Positions 8,522 through 18,422 of a stretch of 64,000 nt of DNA are shown in pieces. This DNA comes from Massilia soli. Its GTDB lineage: Bacteria; Pseudomonadota; Gammaproteobacteria; Burkholderiales; Burkholderiaceae_D. The stretch covers positions 372,001 to 436,000 of the forward strand of contig NZ_JAFBIL020000004.1 in NCBI RefSeq assembly GCF_016809835.1, read 5' to 3'. The notes beneath the pieces are model-generated. The model was not told the origin of the DNA. It saw only the letters and a program-made list of their open reading frames with translations, and made no database searches. A program made the position numbers and the translations under genes. The stretch's first letter is position 1. Each line of letters starts with the position of its first letter.

Positions 8522-10684
8522 CTATTTCGACAGCAACGCCGAGCTGACGATGTCAGGCGTCAGGATCTGCGGCAGCACCGCCGCCTCGGATCCCGTGCCT
8601 GATGGATAAAACAGATACAGCGGAACGCCGCTGCGGCCGTATTGCTTGAGCAAGGCGCTGATCTGGGCATCCTGGTTGGTCCAGTCGCCTTTCATGTACG
8701 TAATGCCTTCCTCCTGCAGCAATGCCTTGAACTCTGGCTGGCTCAACGCGACTTTCTCGTTGACCAGGCAGGTGATGCACCAGGCGGCGGTCAGGTTGAT
8801 GAAAACCGGCTTGCCCTGCTCACGCAGCTCGGCCAGGCGTGGCGGCGAATAGGCTTCCCAGTTCTCCCCCGCGCCCGCTTGCGCCAGTTGGGCAGGTGTC
8901 GCGGCCAGCACGCGCACCGCCTGGAAGCTCAGGCCGACTGTGGCCAGCGTCGCTGCCAGCAGCACGCCGTTCGCGGCCACGCGGGCGCCGCCACTGGTGG
9001 TGCGGGTGCTGTCGAAGATCCAGGCGATCAGCGCCAGCATGATCATGCCGCCCAGCGCCAGCGGCACGGCGTTGACGCCCGCCTGCTGCGCAAGCACCCA
9101 GACCAGCCACACGGCCGCGCCGTACATCGGGAAGGCCAGCGCCTGCTTGAGCCGTTCCATCCACAGGCCGGGCTTGGGCAGTATCCGATGCAGAGCGGGC
9201 CACGCGCTGACCAGCAGGTACGGCAGCGCCAGGCCGAGGCCGAGCGCGAGGAAGACCAGCCACAGCACCAGCGAAGGCTGGGTCAGCGCGAAGCCCAGCG
9301 CGGCGCCCATGAAAGGCGCCGTGCAAGGGGTGGCGACGATGGTGGCCAGCACGCCCGTGAAGAAGCTGCCGCTGTAGCCGCTGCGGCCGGCAAGGCTTGA
9401 ACCCAGGTTGGCCGGGCCGCCCAGCGCAAACACCCCGGACAGGCTGAGTCCGACGACAAAGATCAGGTAAGCCACGCCGAGCACGAAGTACGGCGACTGG
9501 AACTGGAAGCCCCAGCCCACTTGCGCGCCGAGGTTCTTGATGACGATGAGCGCCAGCGCCAGCAGGCTGAAGCTGGCCAATACGCCTGCGGTGTAGGCGA
9601 GGCCTTGCGCGCGCTTCTGCGCGCTGCTCAGATCGGAATGCTTGAGCAATCCGAGGGCCTTGATCGACAACACCGGAAAGACGCAGGGCATCAGGTTGAG
9701 CACGATGCCGCCGATGAAGGCCAGCAGCAGCGCCCGCCATACGGTGATGTTCGGTTCGCTTGCAACCGGCGCCAGTACGGCGGCATTCTTCGGCTTTGGC
9801 GCAGCCGCGCTGGCGCCCAGTTCAACCGCATGGACAATGACGCCATGCCCGCCAGGCGCGGTCTTTTCTTCGGCGACCAGCACGCCGCGCACAGGGGCAC
9901 CTGGCGCGGGAGGCGTCTCGCCGGGGGCCAGTGCGATCGTCAGCTGCCGCCCGTCCAGCTGGAACGCCTGCGGCGCATTGTGGGCTACCGTTCCCCAGTC
10001 GGCCGGGTAAAAGCGCAAGGTATGCTGGCCGACGAAGTCGGCTGCGGATTGACCGGCGATATCGGACGGCATGGCCAGTTTCGCCTGCAGTTTGCCATTC
10101 TCGCGCTGATATGCGGCTTGCCAGCTGACTGCCTGCGGAATTTTTTTCAACGCGGCACCGATGATCTGCGCCTGTTCGCCGTTGCCGGAGGCCGCGGCCG
10201 CCACTGCCAGCGTGATCTTCAAGGTCGCGTCTTGCGGAATACAGCTTTCCTCGCAGACCAGCCAACTGGCTTTTGCCTCGATCGGGATCTGGCTGCCGAT
10301 GGCTTGCGACGCGGGCACGGTGAGCTTCGTCAGCAGGACCACGTGATCGGCGTAGCCGTAGTTGGTGATCGGGCCGATGTCGAAGCGGCCAGGCGCCGGC
10401 CACAAGATGTCACCCGCTGTGACGCCCGCCGGAAGTTGCCACTCGATGCTGGTGCTGGTGCCGGAATCGCCGGGATTTTTCCAGTATGTGTGCCAGTTGG
10501 GAATGATCTTTTGTTCGAGACCCAGGTACACCGTCTGGCCGGGAGCCACGCTTGCGGCATCGCTGATCAGCCTGACCTCGACCTGCTCGGTGCGGGCGCG
10601 GTCGGATGGCAACTGCGCCGCGGCACCGAAGTGCCCGGCGACCAGCGCAGCGGCGGCAAACCAGCGAACCGAATCGAGAAGCAT
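8522..10684 (-). CDS. DsbD/ScsB-type protein-disulfide reductase
   Basis: 720 residues. A signal peptide is followed by an N-terminal periplasmic domain with I-P-N-W-H-T-Y-W-K-N-P-G-D-S-G and a Cys pair in V-C-E-E-S-C, the ScsB-like 'disulfide bond corrector' type rather than the classical DsbD-alpha domain. The membrane domain of about eight helices carries its two redox cysteines in M-P-C-V-F-P and T-P-C-T-A-P-F. The C-terminal thioredoxin domain has W-C-I-T-C. The protein carries electrons from cytoplasmic thioredoxin to periplasmic thiol proteins; ScsB relatives are linked to copper tolerance. The adjacent redoxin is a plausible client. Confidence 0.92.
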   Translation of the reverse strand: MLLDSVRWFAAAALVAGHFGAAAQLPSDRARTEQVEVRLISDAASVAPGQTVYLGLEQKIIPNWHTYWKNPGDSGTSTSIEWQLPAGVTAGDILWPAPGRFDIGPITNYGYADHVVLLTKLTVPASQAIGSQIPIEAKASWLVCEESCIPQDATLKITLAVAAAASGNGEQAQIIGAALKKIPQAVSWQAAYQRENGKLQAKLAMPSDIAGQSAADFVGQHTLRFYPADWGTVAHNAPQAFQLDGRQLTIALAPGETPPAPGAPVRGVLVAEEKTAPGGHGVIVHAVELGASAAAPKPKNAAVLAPVASEPNITVWRALLLAFIGGIVLNLMPCVFPVLSIKALGLLKHSDLSSAQKRAQGLAYTAGVLASFSLLALALIVIKNLGAQVGWGFQFQSPYFVLGVAYLIFVVGLSLSGVFALGGPANLGSSLAGRSGYSGSFFTGVLATIVATPCTAPFMGAALGFALTQPSLVLWLVFLALGLGLALPYLLVSAWPALHRILPKPGLWMERLKQALAFPMYGAAVWLVWVLAQQAGVNAVPLALGGMIMLALIAWIFDSTRTTSGGARVAANGVLLAATLATVGLSFQAVRVLAATPAQLAQAGAGENWEAYSPPRLAELREQGKPVFINLTAAWCITCLVNEKVALSQPEFKALLQEEGITYMKGDWTNQDAQISALLKQYGRSGVPLYLFYPSGTGSEAAVLPQILTPDIVSSALLSK

Positions 10685-10910
10685 CAGGAAACTCCAGGTA
10701 GCTGCGGGGGCGCGGAGGGCGCTGCCAAAAGAACATCGTGACAGCCATGCTAATCAATGTCGGGGTCGGAAGCAACGGATTGGGGCGGGAGAAATGTATC
10801 CACTTTGTACAGTCGCGCGCAGCCTCGATTGAGGCAGCGCAACCGGCGCGCCAAGGTGCTGGCTACGATGGATTGCTGACTACTTGCGGCCAGAGCATGC
10901 ATATAACCGG

Positions 10911-11075
10911 ATGCCCGACATGCACCACTATCCCCAGCCGCTCCCCGACGGCACCGTCTACACCTGCCCGATCCATCCGGAAATACGCCACGCCGGGCCG
11001 GGCGTGTGTCCGCAATGCGGGCGGGTGCTTGAGCCCATGCTCAACGGCGCGGATGTCATCGGCCGCCCGGTTTGA
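10911..11075 (+). CDS. small heavy-metal-binding-domain protein
   Basis: 54 residues from ATG 10911 (ATG 10920 also possible). It contains the short motif [10 protein letters not shown]-x-x-G-P-G-x-C-P-x-C-G-x-x-L-E-P, which is the heavy metal-binding domain found at the N-terminus of copper P-type ATPases and CusB-like proteins. Here it stands alone. The Cys/His pattern suggests copper or zinc binding. No transporter follows. There is no strong ribosome binding site, so expression is uncertain. Confidence 0.7.
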   Translation: MPDMHHYPQPLPDGTVYTCPIHPEIRHAGPGVCPQCGRVLEPMLNGADVIGRPV

Positions 11076-11116
11076 CTGCTCCTGTATACTGTCGCATCCT
11101 GTCTTCAATATTGCCG

Positions 11117-11395
11117 ATGTCAGCCAGTGCAAACCAGGTCAGCTGCCGTGCCGGATGCGGAGCGTGCTGCACCGCTCCTTCGATTACCTCCCCGATTCCC
11201 GGCATGCCCGACGGGAAGCCCGCTGGCGTGCGCTGCATCCAGCTGACGGACACGAACGGTTGCGCAATCTTCGGCCACCCGGACCGGCCGGCGTTTTGCG
11301 CCGGCCTTCAAGCGTCGGCAGACATGTGCGGTACGTCGCGCGAACACGCGATCGCATGGCTGACTGACCTTGAACGGGCGACCGCGCCTACTTAG
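11117..11395 (+). CDS. YkgJ family cysteine-cluster protein
   Basis: 92 residues from ATG 11117; an upstream GTG-type extension overlapping the previous gene is less likely. The pattern C-R-x-G-C-G-A-C-C near the N-terminus, then G-V-R-C-x-x-L, G-C-x-I-F and F-C-x-G, is that of the YkgJ/CxxCxxCC family, thought to bind zinc or an iron-sulfur cluster. The function is unknown. Its last 8 bases overlap the end of the convergent small membrane protein gene. Confidence 0.85.
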   Translation: MSASANQVSCRAGCGACCTAPSITSPIPGMPDGKPAGVRCIQLTDTNGCAIFGHPDRPAFCAGLQASADMCGTSREHAIAWLTDLERATAPT

Positions 11396-11594
11396 GCGGC
11401 GCCTCATCCAGCGGGACAGGGCCGCTCAGCCCTTTGCGTTTCTTCTTCTTGACCACTTCAGTTTGCTCCTGGGTCGGCCGCAATGCCGGCGGCGGCGCGA
11501 CCGGGAGCGGGAATCCGAGAAACACCATCACGAAGAAAATCGGCAGCAGCAGGTAGAACAGCGGCCGTCTCCAGTTCAGTTTTTGTTTCAGCAT
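11388..11594 (-). CDS. small single-pass membrane protein, unknown function
   Basis: 68 residues from ATG 11594 (a GTG at 11603 is an alternative). One hydrophobic segment, [17 protein letters not shown], is followed by a proline-rich stretch and a basic K-K-K-K-R-K cluster. I do not recognise a family. Convergent with and overlapping the YkgJ gene by 8 bases. Confidence 0.6.
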   Translation of the reverse strand: MLKQKLNWRRPLFYLLLPIFFVMVFLGFPLPVAPPPALRPTQEQTEVVKKKKRKGLSGPVPLDEAPPK

Positions 11595-11624
11595 TGCCAA
11601 CACATGGGGGCAATGCCGGACTCA

Positions 11625-12503
11625 TCAAGGCGTGCGCGGCGTCTCGTTGACGAAGCTGTCCACGGCGTCGAGCGTCGGCGCCAGCCCGCGTAACGGCGCC
11701 GCCATCGAGGCCACCAGCGTCGTGTGGGTGACTCCACCGTAATACAACTCGGTGACGGCCACGCCAGTGCTGCGCAGTTTTGCTGCGAGGCGCCCGGTGT
11801 TGTCGGCAGGATTAACCAGGCTGTCGCTGGACGCGGCTATCAGCAGCGCCGGCGGCGAGGTCGTGCCGACATGGTTGACGGGCTGGGAACCCGGCGGCGT
11901 GTTGGGATGATGGAAGACCGGCCGCGTATCCTTGTTGACGATCGGGAGGAAATCATACGGCCCGGCCAGCCCGATCCAGCCGCGCAGCGCGGCGGTCTTC
12001 ATGCCCGACTTTGCCAGGTAGCTCTCGTCCAGCGCCACCATCGCGGCGTTGTACGCGCCGGCGCTGTGTCCCATCACGAACAGGCGCGCCGGGTCGCCGC
12101 CATAACGGGCGATCTCGCGCGCTGCCCACGCCACCGCCAGGGCCGAGTCGTCGAGGAAGTCGGGGTAGCGCACCTCGGGGTACAGCCGGTAATCGGGGAT
12201 CACGGCGACGATGCCGCGCGACGCCAGGGCCCGCCCAACGAAAGCGTAGTCGGCGCGCTCGCCCTTGTTCCAGTTGCCGCCATAGAAGAACACCACCACC
12301 GGCGCGCCAGTTGCCCCGCCATTCGGCACATAGATATCGAGCTTGTTGCGAGGGCCGCTGCCATAGGCGACGCCGGCGGTGGCGGTGGACGCGCCCGCCG
12401 GTGACAGCGCGTTCAGCGCCTTGAGCGGCGAGCACGCCGCCAGTCCGCCTAGCAGCAACACCAGGCCGCCAACCGCATATACAGGAAATCTTCTCGCCAT
12501 CAT
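11625..12503 (-). CDS. alpha/beta hydrolase, putative lipoprotein esterase
   Basis: 292 residues. The N-terminus has a hydrophobic segment ending in a lipobox L-A-A-C, so the protein is probably a lipoprotein. The hydrolase domain has the nucleophile elbow G-H-S-A-G, an oxyanion-type F-F-Y-G-G-N-W in place of H-G-G-x-W, and candidate acid and base residues in the last third (S-S-D-S and T-H-T). It resembles the BD-FAE/carboxylesterase group acting on small acyl esters. The substrate is unknown. It lies 30 bases upstream of the small membrane protein gene on the same strand, and the two may be co-transcribed. Confidence 0.87.
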   Translation of the reverse strand: MMARRFPVYAVGGLVLLLGGLAACSPLKALNALSPAGASTATAGVAYGSGPRNKLDIYVPNGGATGAPVVVFFYGGNWNKGERADYAFVGRALASRGIVAVIPDYRLYPEVRYPDFLDDSALAVAWAAREIARYGGDPARLFVMGHSAGAYNAAMVALDESYLAKSGMKTAALRGWIGLAGPYDFLPIVNKDTRPVFHHPNTPPGSQPVNHVGTTSPPALLIAASSDSLVNPADNTGRLAAKLRSTGVAVTELYYGGVTHTTLVASMAAPLRGLAPTLDAVDSFVNETPRTP

Positions 12504-12778
12504 CAGCCTCGCCGCCTAAAAATCGTGTAATTGATTATATAGATTGCAATAAAACGGCGAGCACAGCACGTCACAAGGCTTCTCCGGCGTTGATTCATCG
12601 TCAATCCCGGGCCGGCGCTTGACCATACAATCACAAGGTTGAGAATGCGGCGGGACATGCGTACCGTTGTTGCCGTTGACCCATAGCCCGGAGGCCAGTC
12701 GTGGTAAGCTTCGACCCCGCACCGTGACGCCTTCCGGTCTTGACTCTCTCAACACAGACGTACGTTTTCGCCGAATAC

Positions 12779-13612
12779 ATGGATATCATCATCGCGGTAA
12801 AAGCCATTCTCATGGGCGTGGTGGAGGGGTTGACAGAATTTCTGCCAATTTCTTCCACCGGCCACCTGATTCTGGCGGGCAGCTTGCTCAACTTTACTGA
12901 TGCCAAGGCGAAAGTGTTTGAAATCGTGATCCAGGCCGGCGCCATCCTCGCCGTGTGCTGGGAGTACAGGGCCCGTATCGTGTCGATTTTCAGCGGCATC
13001 ACCCATGATCGGCAGGCACAGCGATTCGTGCTGAATGTCTTTGTGGCTTTCCTGCCCCTGGCGCTGCTCGGCCTGATCTTCGGCAGCGCAATCAAGGCCG
13101 CCCTGTTTTCGCCGGTGCCGGTCGCACTGGCCTTCATCATCGGCGGCCTCATCATCTTGTGGGTAGAGCGCCACCACAAGCACAATCCGCCGGCGGTGCG
13201 CTTCGAGAGCGTGGACGACATGAGCATGGCCGACGCCCTCAAGGTCGGCATTGCGCAGGCGGCCGCGCTGATTCCGGGCACCAGCCGCTCTGGCGCGACC
13301 ATCATCGGCGCGATGGCGTTCGGCCTGCCGCGCCGCGTCGCTACCGAGTTCTCGTTCTTCCTCGCGATTCCCACCCTGATGCTGGCGACCGTGTACTCGC
13401 TGATCAAGGAGCGCGGCATCCTCACGCTGGACGACCTGCCGATGTTCACGCTCGGCTCGATCTCGGCCTTCATTTCCGCATTCATGTGCGTTCGCTGGCT
13501 GCTGCGCTACATCAGCACCCATGACTTCACGGTGTTCGCCTGGTACCGCATCGTGTTCGGGCTGATCGTGCTCGCCAGCTCGCATTACGGGTGGATCGTT
13601 TGGGTGCACTAG
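12779..13612 (+). CDS. uppP: undecaprenyl-diphosphate phosphatase
   Basis: 277 residues from ATG 12779, close to the 273 of E. coli. The two family signatures are [14 protein letters not shown] near the N-terminus and P-G-T-S-R-S-G-A-T in the second half. Multiple hydrophobic helices span the inner membrane. The enzyme recycles the undecaprenyl lipid carrier for peptidoglycan and O-antigen synthesis and gives bacitracin tolerance. The recQ start codon follows its stop by only two bases, so recQ is probably co-transcribed. Confidence 0.97.
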   Translation: MDIIIAVKAILMGVVEGLTEFLPISSTGHLILAGSLLNFTDAKAKVFEIVIQAGAILAVCWEYRARIVSIFSGITHDRQAQRFVLNVFVAFLPLALLGLIFGSAIKAALFSPVPVALAFIIGGLIILWVERHHKHNPPAVRFESVDDMSMADALKVGIAQAAALIPGTSRSGATIIGAMAFGLPRRVATEFSFFLAIPTLMLATVYSLIKERGILTLDDLPMFTLGSISAFISAFMCVRWLLRYISTHDFTVFAWYRIVFGLIVLASSHYGWIVWVH

Positions 13613-13614
13613 AC

Positions 13615-15435
13615 ATGAATCCTGCCATCAGCGCACGCGCCCTCGAACAGCTGCAAACCGTTTTCGGCTACCCTGCCTTCCGCGGCCAGCAGGCCGAGAT
13701 CGTCGAACACGTCAGCAGCGGCGGCGACGCGCTGGTGCTGATGCCTACCGGCGGCGGCAAGTCGCTGTGCTACCAGATTCCCGCACTGCTGCGCGACGGC
13801 GTCGGCGTCGTGGTGTCCCCGCTGATCGCGCTGATGCAGGACCAGGTCGACGCGCTGGCCGAAGTCGGCGTGCGCGCCGCCTTCCTGAACTCGACCCAGA
13901 CGTTTGAAGAATCGATGCGCATCGAACGGCTGGTGCGCACCGGCGAGATTGACCTGGTCTACGTTGCGCCAGAGCGCCTCATGACGCAGCGCTGCCTCGA
14001 CCTGTTCGACGCGTCGAAGATCGCGCTGTTCGCGATCGATGAAGCGCACTGCGTATCGCAATGGGGCCATGACTTCCGCCCCGAGTACATCCGCCTGTCG
14101 ATCCTGCACGAACGCTTCCCGGACGTGCCGCGCATCGCGCTGACCGCCACCGCCGACCCGCAAACCCGAGCCGAAATCGCGATGCGGCTGCAGCTCGACG
14201 ACGCGCGCCAGTTCGTCTCGTCGTTCGACCGTCCGAACATCCGCTACCAGATCGTCGAGAAGGACAACGGCCGCAAGCAGCTGCTCGACTTCATCACCGC
14301 CGAACATGGCGGCGACTGCGGCATTGTCTACTGCCTGTCGCGCAAGAAGGTCGAAGAGACCGCCGAATTCCTGAACGAGAACGGGGTACGCGCGATGCCG
14401 TACCACGCCGGCATGGACCACACGAAGCGCGCCGCCAACCAGGCCAAGTTCCTGCGCGAAGAGAACATGGTGATGGTCGCGACCATCGCTTTCGGCATGG
14501 GCATCGACAAGCCGGACGTGCGCTTCGTCTGCCACCTTGACCTCCCGAAAAGCATCGAAGGCTACTACCAGGAGACCGGGCGCGGAGGCCGCGACGGCAT
14601 GCCGGCCAGCGCCTGGATGGCGTACGGCTTGCAGGACGTGGTGCTGCAGCGCCGGATGATCGACGAATCCGAAGCCGACGAAACGTTCAAGCGGGTGCTG
14701 TCGATGAAGCTCGACGCCATGCTCGGACTGTGCGAAACGCTAACCTGCCGGCGCGTGCGCCTGCTCGACTACTTCGGCGAACCTTCCGGCCCGTGCGGCA
14801 ATTGCGACACCTGCCTGATACCGCCGGTGTCGTTCGACGGCACGGTGCCGGTGCAAAAGCTGCTGTCGACGATCTACCGGGTCGACCAGCGGTTCGCAGG
14901 CGGCCACGTCATCGACGTGCTGCGCGGGGTGGAGTCGGACCGCATCAAGCAGTGGCACCACGACTCGCTGTCGGTGTACGGCATCGGCAGCGAACGCACC
15001 GAAGCGGAGTGGCGAGCGATCCTGCGCCAGGCGATCGCGCTCGGGCTGATCACGGTCGACCATGACTCATACAGCTCGCTCAAGCTCACCGACGCCGCGC
15101 GTCCGGTGCTCAAGGGCGGGCAGAAGGTGCAGCTGCGCCAATACGTCAAGCCTGCCAAGCAAAAGCGCGCGCCATCGGCCTCGAAAGGCTACGTCGAAAG
15201 CGAGCTGTCGAAATCGGAACAAGAGATTTTCGACCGCCTGCGCTCGTGGCGCATGGGTACGGCGCGCGAGCACAACGTGCCGGCGTACGTGATCTTTGTG
15301 GATGCGACCTTGCGCGAGATCGCCAAGGCCAAACCGCGCTCGCTGGACGACCTGCGCGGCGTCAGCGGCGTGGGCGAGAAGAAGCTCGCGTCGTATGGTG
15401 AAGAGATTGTCGCCTTGATTGGCGAGATGATGTAA
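13615..15435 (+). CDS. recQ: ATP-dependent DNA helicase RecQ
   Basis: 606 residues from ATG 13615. Helicase motif I is T-G-G-G-K-S, motif II is D-E-A-H with the following aromatic-rich C-V-S-Q-W-G-H-D-F-R-P loop, and motif VI is Q-E-T-G-R-G-G-R-D-G. The zinc site includes C-G-N-C-D-T-C, and the winged-helix (RQC) and C-terminal HRDC domains (L-R-G-V-S-G-V-G-E-K-K) are complete. RecQ unwinds DNA in a 3' to 5' direction in RecF-type recombination and at stalled forks. Length matches the family. Confidence 0.97.
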   Translation: MNPAISARALEQLQTVFGYPAFRGQQAEIVEHVSSGGDALVLMPTGGGKSLCYQIPALLRDGVGVVVSPLIALMQDQVDALAEVGVRAAFLNSTQTFEESMRIERLVRTGEIDLVYVAPERLMTQRCLDLFDASKIALFAIDEAHCVSQWGHDFRPEYIRLSILHERFPDVPRIALTATADPQTRAEIAMRLQLDDARQFVSSFDRPNIRYQIVEKDNGRKQLLDFITAEHGGDCGIVYCLSRKKVEETAEFLNENGVRAMPYHAGMDHTKRAANQAKFLREENMVMVATIAFGMGIDKPDVRFVCHLDLPKSIEGYYQETGRGGRDGMPASAWMAYGLQDVVLQRRMIDESEADETFKRVLSMKLDAMLGLCETLTCRRVRLLDYFGEPSGPCGNCDTCLIPPVSFDGTVPVQKLLSTIYRVDQRFAGGHVIDVLRGVESDRIKQWHHDSLSVYGIGSERTEAEWRAILRQAIALGLITVDHDSYSSLKLTDAARPVLKGGQKVQLRQYVKPAKQKRAPSASKGYVESELSKSEQEIFDRLRSWRMGTAREHNVPAYVIFVDATLREIAKAKPRSLDDLRGVSGVGEKKLASYGEEIVALIGEMM

Positions 15436-15550
15436 TTCGGCGGATGACGCGCTTCGCGCTCTTCCGCCCTACGAAACCCGCGGTCGATTTCGCAAAAAAA
15501 AACCACTGGCGACTGCGTAGGGCGGACAAGCGCGAAGCGCGCCTCCGCGC
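15436..15550. repeat. family B palindromic repeat pair between recQ and trmB
   Basis: A unit starting TTCGGCGGATGACGCGCTTC and ending CCGCCCTACG (15436-15473) faces an inverted, slightly diverged copy (CGTAGGGCGG... at 15516-15548). The first unit is identical over 38 bases to that at 45072. It may help terminate both convergent genes. Confidence 0.85.
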
Positions 15551-15566
15551 GACACGCGGCCGCGAT

Positions 15567-16286
15567 CTACTTTTTAACGAACACCAAATCCCACACCCCG
15601 TGCCCCAGCTTCAGGCCACGGTTCTCAAACTTGGTTAGCGGACGATACGCCGGCTGCGGCGCATACCCTTCGGCGGTATTCTGCAGCAGCTGCTCGGCGC
15701 CCAGCACCTCCAGCATCTGAACCGCATAGTCTTCCCAGTCGGTCGCGCAGTGCAGATAACCGCCCGGCGCCAGCTTCTGCGCCAGCAGCGTCACAAACGG
15801 CCCCTGGATCAAACGGCGCTTGTTATGCCGCGCCTTGTGCCACGGATCCGGGAAGAACACGTGCACGCCTGCCAGCGAACCGTCAGGGATCATCTGGTTC
15901 AGCACCTCCACCGCATCGTGCTGGATCAGGCGCAGGTTGGTGATGCCCTGCTCGCCGATCTGCTTGAGCAGGCTGCCCACGCCAGGCGTGTGCACTTCAA
16001 CACCGATAAAATCCTTCTCCGGCATCGCACGCGCGATATGCGACGTGGTGTCGCCCATGCCGAAGCCAATCTCCAGCACCACTGGCGCCTTGCGGCCAAA
16101 CGCCTGCTCGTAATCGAGCGGCGCCTTGGCGTACTCGATCAGGAACTTCGGGCCCAGTTCTTCCAGCGCGCGCGCCTGTGCCACCGACAGGCGGCCAGCA
16201 CGTGTGACGAAGCTGCGGATGCGGTGTTCGGTTGGGTCGTAGAGCATCGGCCGGTTTGGGCCGGTTGGTGGGGTATCAGAGGACAT
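15567..16286 (-). CDS. trmB: tRNA (guanine-46-N7)-methyltransferase
   Basis: 239 residues from ATG 16286 (a TTG nine bases upstream is possible). SAM motif I is [10 protein letters not shown], and the TrmB signature F-F-P-D-P-W-H-K-x-R-H-x-K-R-R-L is intact, as are the C-terminal T-x-F-E residues. The enzyme makes m7G46 in the tRNA variable loop. It begins 33 bases after the CHAT gene's stop on the same strand; whether it is read from that operon is unclear. Confidence 0.97.
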   Translation of the reverse strand: MSSDTPPTGPNRPMLYDPTEHRIRSFVTRAGRLSVAQARALEELGPKFLIEYAKAPLDYEQAFGRKAPVVLEIGFGMGDTTSHIARAMPEKDFIGVEVHTPGVGSLLKQIGEQGITNLRLIQHDAVEVLNQMIPDGSLAGVHVFFPDPWHKARHNKRRLIQGPFVTLLAQKLAPGGYLHCATDWEDYAVQMLEVLGAEQLLQNTAEGYAPQPAYRPLTKFENRGLKLGHGVWDLVFVKK

Positions 16287-16319
16287 GGGATGCAAAATTG
16301 ACGGACTGCGGAAGCGGCA

Positions 16320-18410
16320 TTATAGCTTACCCAAACAGTCGGGCAGGTCGGCCGCGGCCGACGACCCGGCCCGCGCCGTGAGCAGTTCGCCCAGCTGCTT
16401 CGCCGCCCGCAGCGTGGCGGTGCCATCCTCCGCGCACACCGCCTTCTGGTACCACTCGATTGCCTTGTCGTCGTATCCTGCACCCGCGTAGGCGTAGCCG
16501 AAGCCGTCGGCAATCGAACCGATGCCTCCCCACAGTGGCCCGAATTCGCGGTCGAGATACTGCAGCCTGGCCAGCAGCACCTCGCGCTGGACGCTACCGA
16601 TTTTGCTCTGCACTGCCAGGGTTTCGAGCGCGATGGCGAGCGATACTGGCGAGGCGAGGTCGCTGAACTCTTCGTTCAACGGCACCGCCAGGCGCGATGC
16701 CGTGTCGTTCCGGCGCATCGCGCGCCAGCGCCAGTCCGGGTCGCCGTAGCACTGATACGCGGCCCAGGTTGTCGATTCAGGGTGGGCATTCCAGGCAGCG
16801 GCGCGGGCGATGCCGACCGCCTCGATAAAGCGCGAGCCGTTCAGCAGCGCGACGTAGAAAGCGGTTGCAAACACTTCGGCCGCATCGTCAGTGACCGCCC
16901 AGCCCGCGGCAACCACGCACCGCACGCCGATCCGGATCAGCGACTCGGCGACATTCGCGGCGAACTGGGTGCGGTCGTAGGGCTGCAAGATGGCGGCGGG
17001 ATCGGCGCTCGCGGTATGGCAGCAGTTGAGGAACACCAGGTCGGGAATGCTGCGCATGGCGTTGATCTCGTTCGCGCCGAGGAAGGTGTTGTCGCCCGAT
17101 AGGACCACGCCGCCGTGCGGTCCCGGCTCGCCGTGGCCGGCGACATGCACGATGCGGTACGGGTCCTTGAGCAGCGCGATCAGGATCGCCTGCGCGTCAT
17201 TCTCCTCGGCGCGCAGAGTGACCTGCCCGGGTTCGAGGCCGCTGCCGGGCCGGGTCAGCGTCTGCGCGACCGCGATCGCCTCGCGCCGTGCCCCCGGCAG
17301 CGGCGGATACAGCGGCGACGATGTTTGCGGATCGCCGATGATCAGCACCTTGTCGCCGACGCTGGCCGGCCGCAGGCTGGCGCGAAATTCCTCCAGCTGC
17401 ATCTTGCGGACCAGTTTGCTGCGGACGGCCCAGGGGCGCTTGTCGGCGGCATCGCTTTCCAGGCTCGTATCAAGCAGTTCCCACGGAATGCCGGCGGTAG
17501 TGGCATCGAGTTCCATGACCAGTTCAATGGAGCCGCTCAGGAAGGGTTCCATGTCGATCGGGATCAGCAGATCGAACAGCGTGCGCCCGATGTCGGGATC
17601 GATTGCCGGGTCGTTCGACGCCTTCGACACCAGTTCCCTGACCAGGGTGGCCTGTGCGCGGTGCGCGTGTACCTCCGCACGCGCGCGCCGGGTGTCGAGC
17701 GTATAGGCGATACCCGGGTGATCCGCGTCGGGGCCGGCCTGCCGCAGCGCGCTGATGAAATCATAGCTGGTGCCGCGGTAGCCGGAATCGGGCGTGCGCC
17801 GCAACGCCCCCGGTCCGAACTGGATTTTGCCAACCAGCTGCAGCAACGTGCGGTCGGCCTGCTGCTGCATCTGCAGCGCATGCCACGCGTCGGTTGCGCG
17901 CTCGAGATACAGTTCGACCAGCGTCAGCTGGCGCAGCCTGGGCCAGCCGTCGACGTGCTCCAGCTTGGTGTTCGCCTCGTGCGCGGCCTGCACGATGGCC
18001 AGCGCCGCGCTGCCGGCACTGATGCCGCTGCCCCCGCTGCCGACCAGCGTGGCCGAAAGCGAAAAATCGGCGGGCGGCTTGCCTGCGGACCGTTCGGACA
18101 GGCGCTGTGCGTACGCCAGGATGGCCTGGCGAATGGTGTAGACAAGATCAGCGGTGCGCATGTCGCCTTCGTCGCCGAGGCCTGCGACGACCACTGCCGA
18201 CAGGCACGCGCCTGCGCACGTGTTCTGGAAAACCTGATGCGACCCCGTTGCGCTGGGATACAACCCGGCATTCAGGCTTCGGCTCATCCGTTCGTCGAGC
18301 AGCGCATCGACGGCCGCTTCCGCGCCGGTCAGCGTGGTTGAGCGGTAATGTCCGACCAGCAGGGCTTGCCCGGTAAAGCGCAGGTCGGCGTTGAGGACGA
18401 TGACTTCCAT
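16320..18410 (-). CDS. CHAT-domain caspase-like protease with macro-like N-terminus and TPR tail
   Basis: 696 residues. The CHAT (caspase-HetF associated with TPR) protease core covers about residues 280-565. The predicted catalytic dyad is His426 in V-H-V-A-G-H-G and Cys464 in F-L-N-C-C-H-T, and the domain ends in the usual Y-G-D-P-D-W-R. Residues 1 to about 150 (V-V-V-A-G-L-G-D then a helix) recall the N-terminal macro-like domain of M17 aminopeptidases; this is my reading of the fold, not a search result. Residues around 630-660 form one TPR-like hairpin. It starts 12 bases after the alpha/beta hydrolase stop, making a tight operon. No signal peptide. The target is unknown; a role in conflict or programmed response is inference. 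Confidence 0.88.
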   Translation of the reverse strand: MEVIVLNADLRFTGQALLVGHYRSTTLTGAEAAVDALLDERMSRSLNAGLYPSATGSHQVFQNTCAGACLSAVVVAGLGDEGDMRTADLVYTIRQAILAYAQRLSERSAGKPPADFSLSATLVGSGGSGISAGSAALAIVQAAHEANTKLEHVDGWPRLRQLTLVELYLERATDAWHALQMQQQADRTLLQLVGKIQFGPGALRRTPDSGYRGTSYDFISALRQAGPDADHPGIAYTLDTRRARAEVHAHRAQATLVRELVSKASNDPAIDPDIGRTLFDLLIPIDMEPFLSGSIELVMELDATTAGIPWELLDTSLESDAADKRPWAVRSKLVRKMQLEEFRASLRPASVGDKVLIIGDPQTSSPLYPPLPGARREAIAVAQTLTRPGSGLEPGQVTLRAEENDAQAILIALLKDPYRIVHVAGHGEPGPHGGVVLSGDNTFLGANEINAMRSIPDLVFLNCCHTASADPAAILQPYDRTQFAANVAESLIRIGVRCVVAAGWAVTDDAAEVFATAFYVALLNGSRFIEAVGIARAAAWNAHPESTTWAAYQCYGDPDWRWRAMRRNDTASRLAVPLNEEFSDLASPVSLAIALETLAVQSKIGSVQREVLLARLQYLDREFGPLWGGIGSIADGFGYAYAGAGYDDKAIEWYQKAVCAEDGTATLRAAKQLGELLTARAGSSAAADLPDCLGKL

Positions 18411-18422
18411 TGGTTTCCCTGT

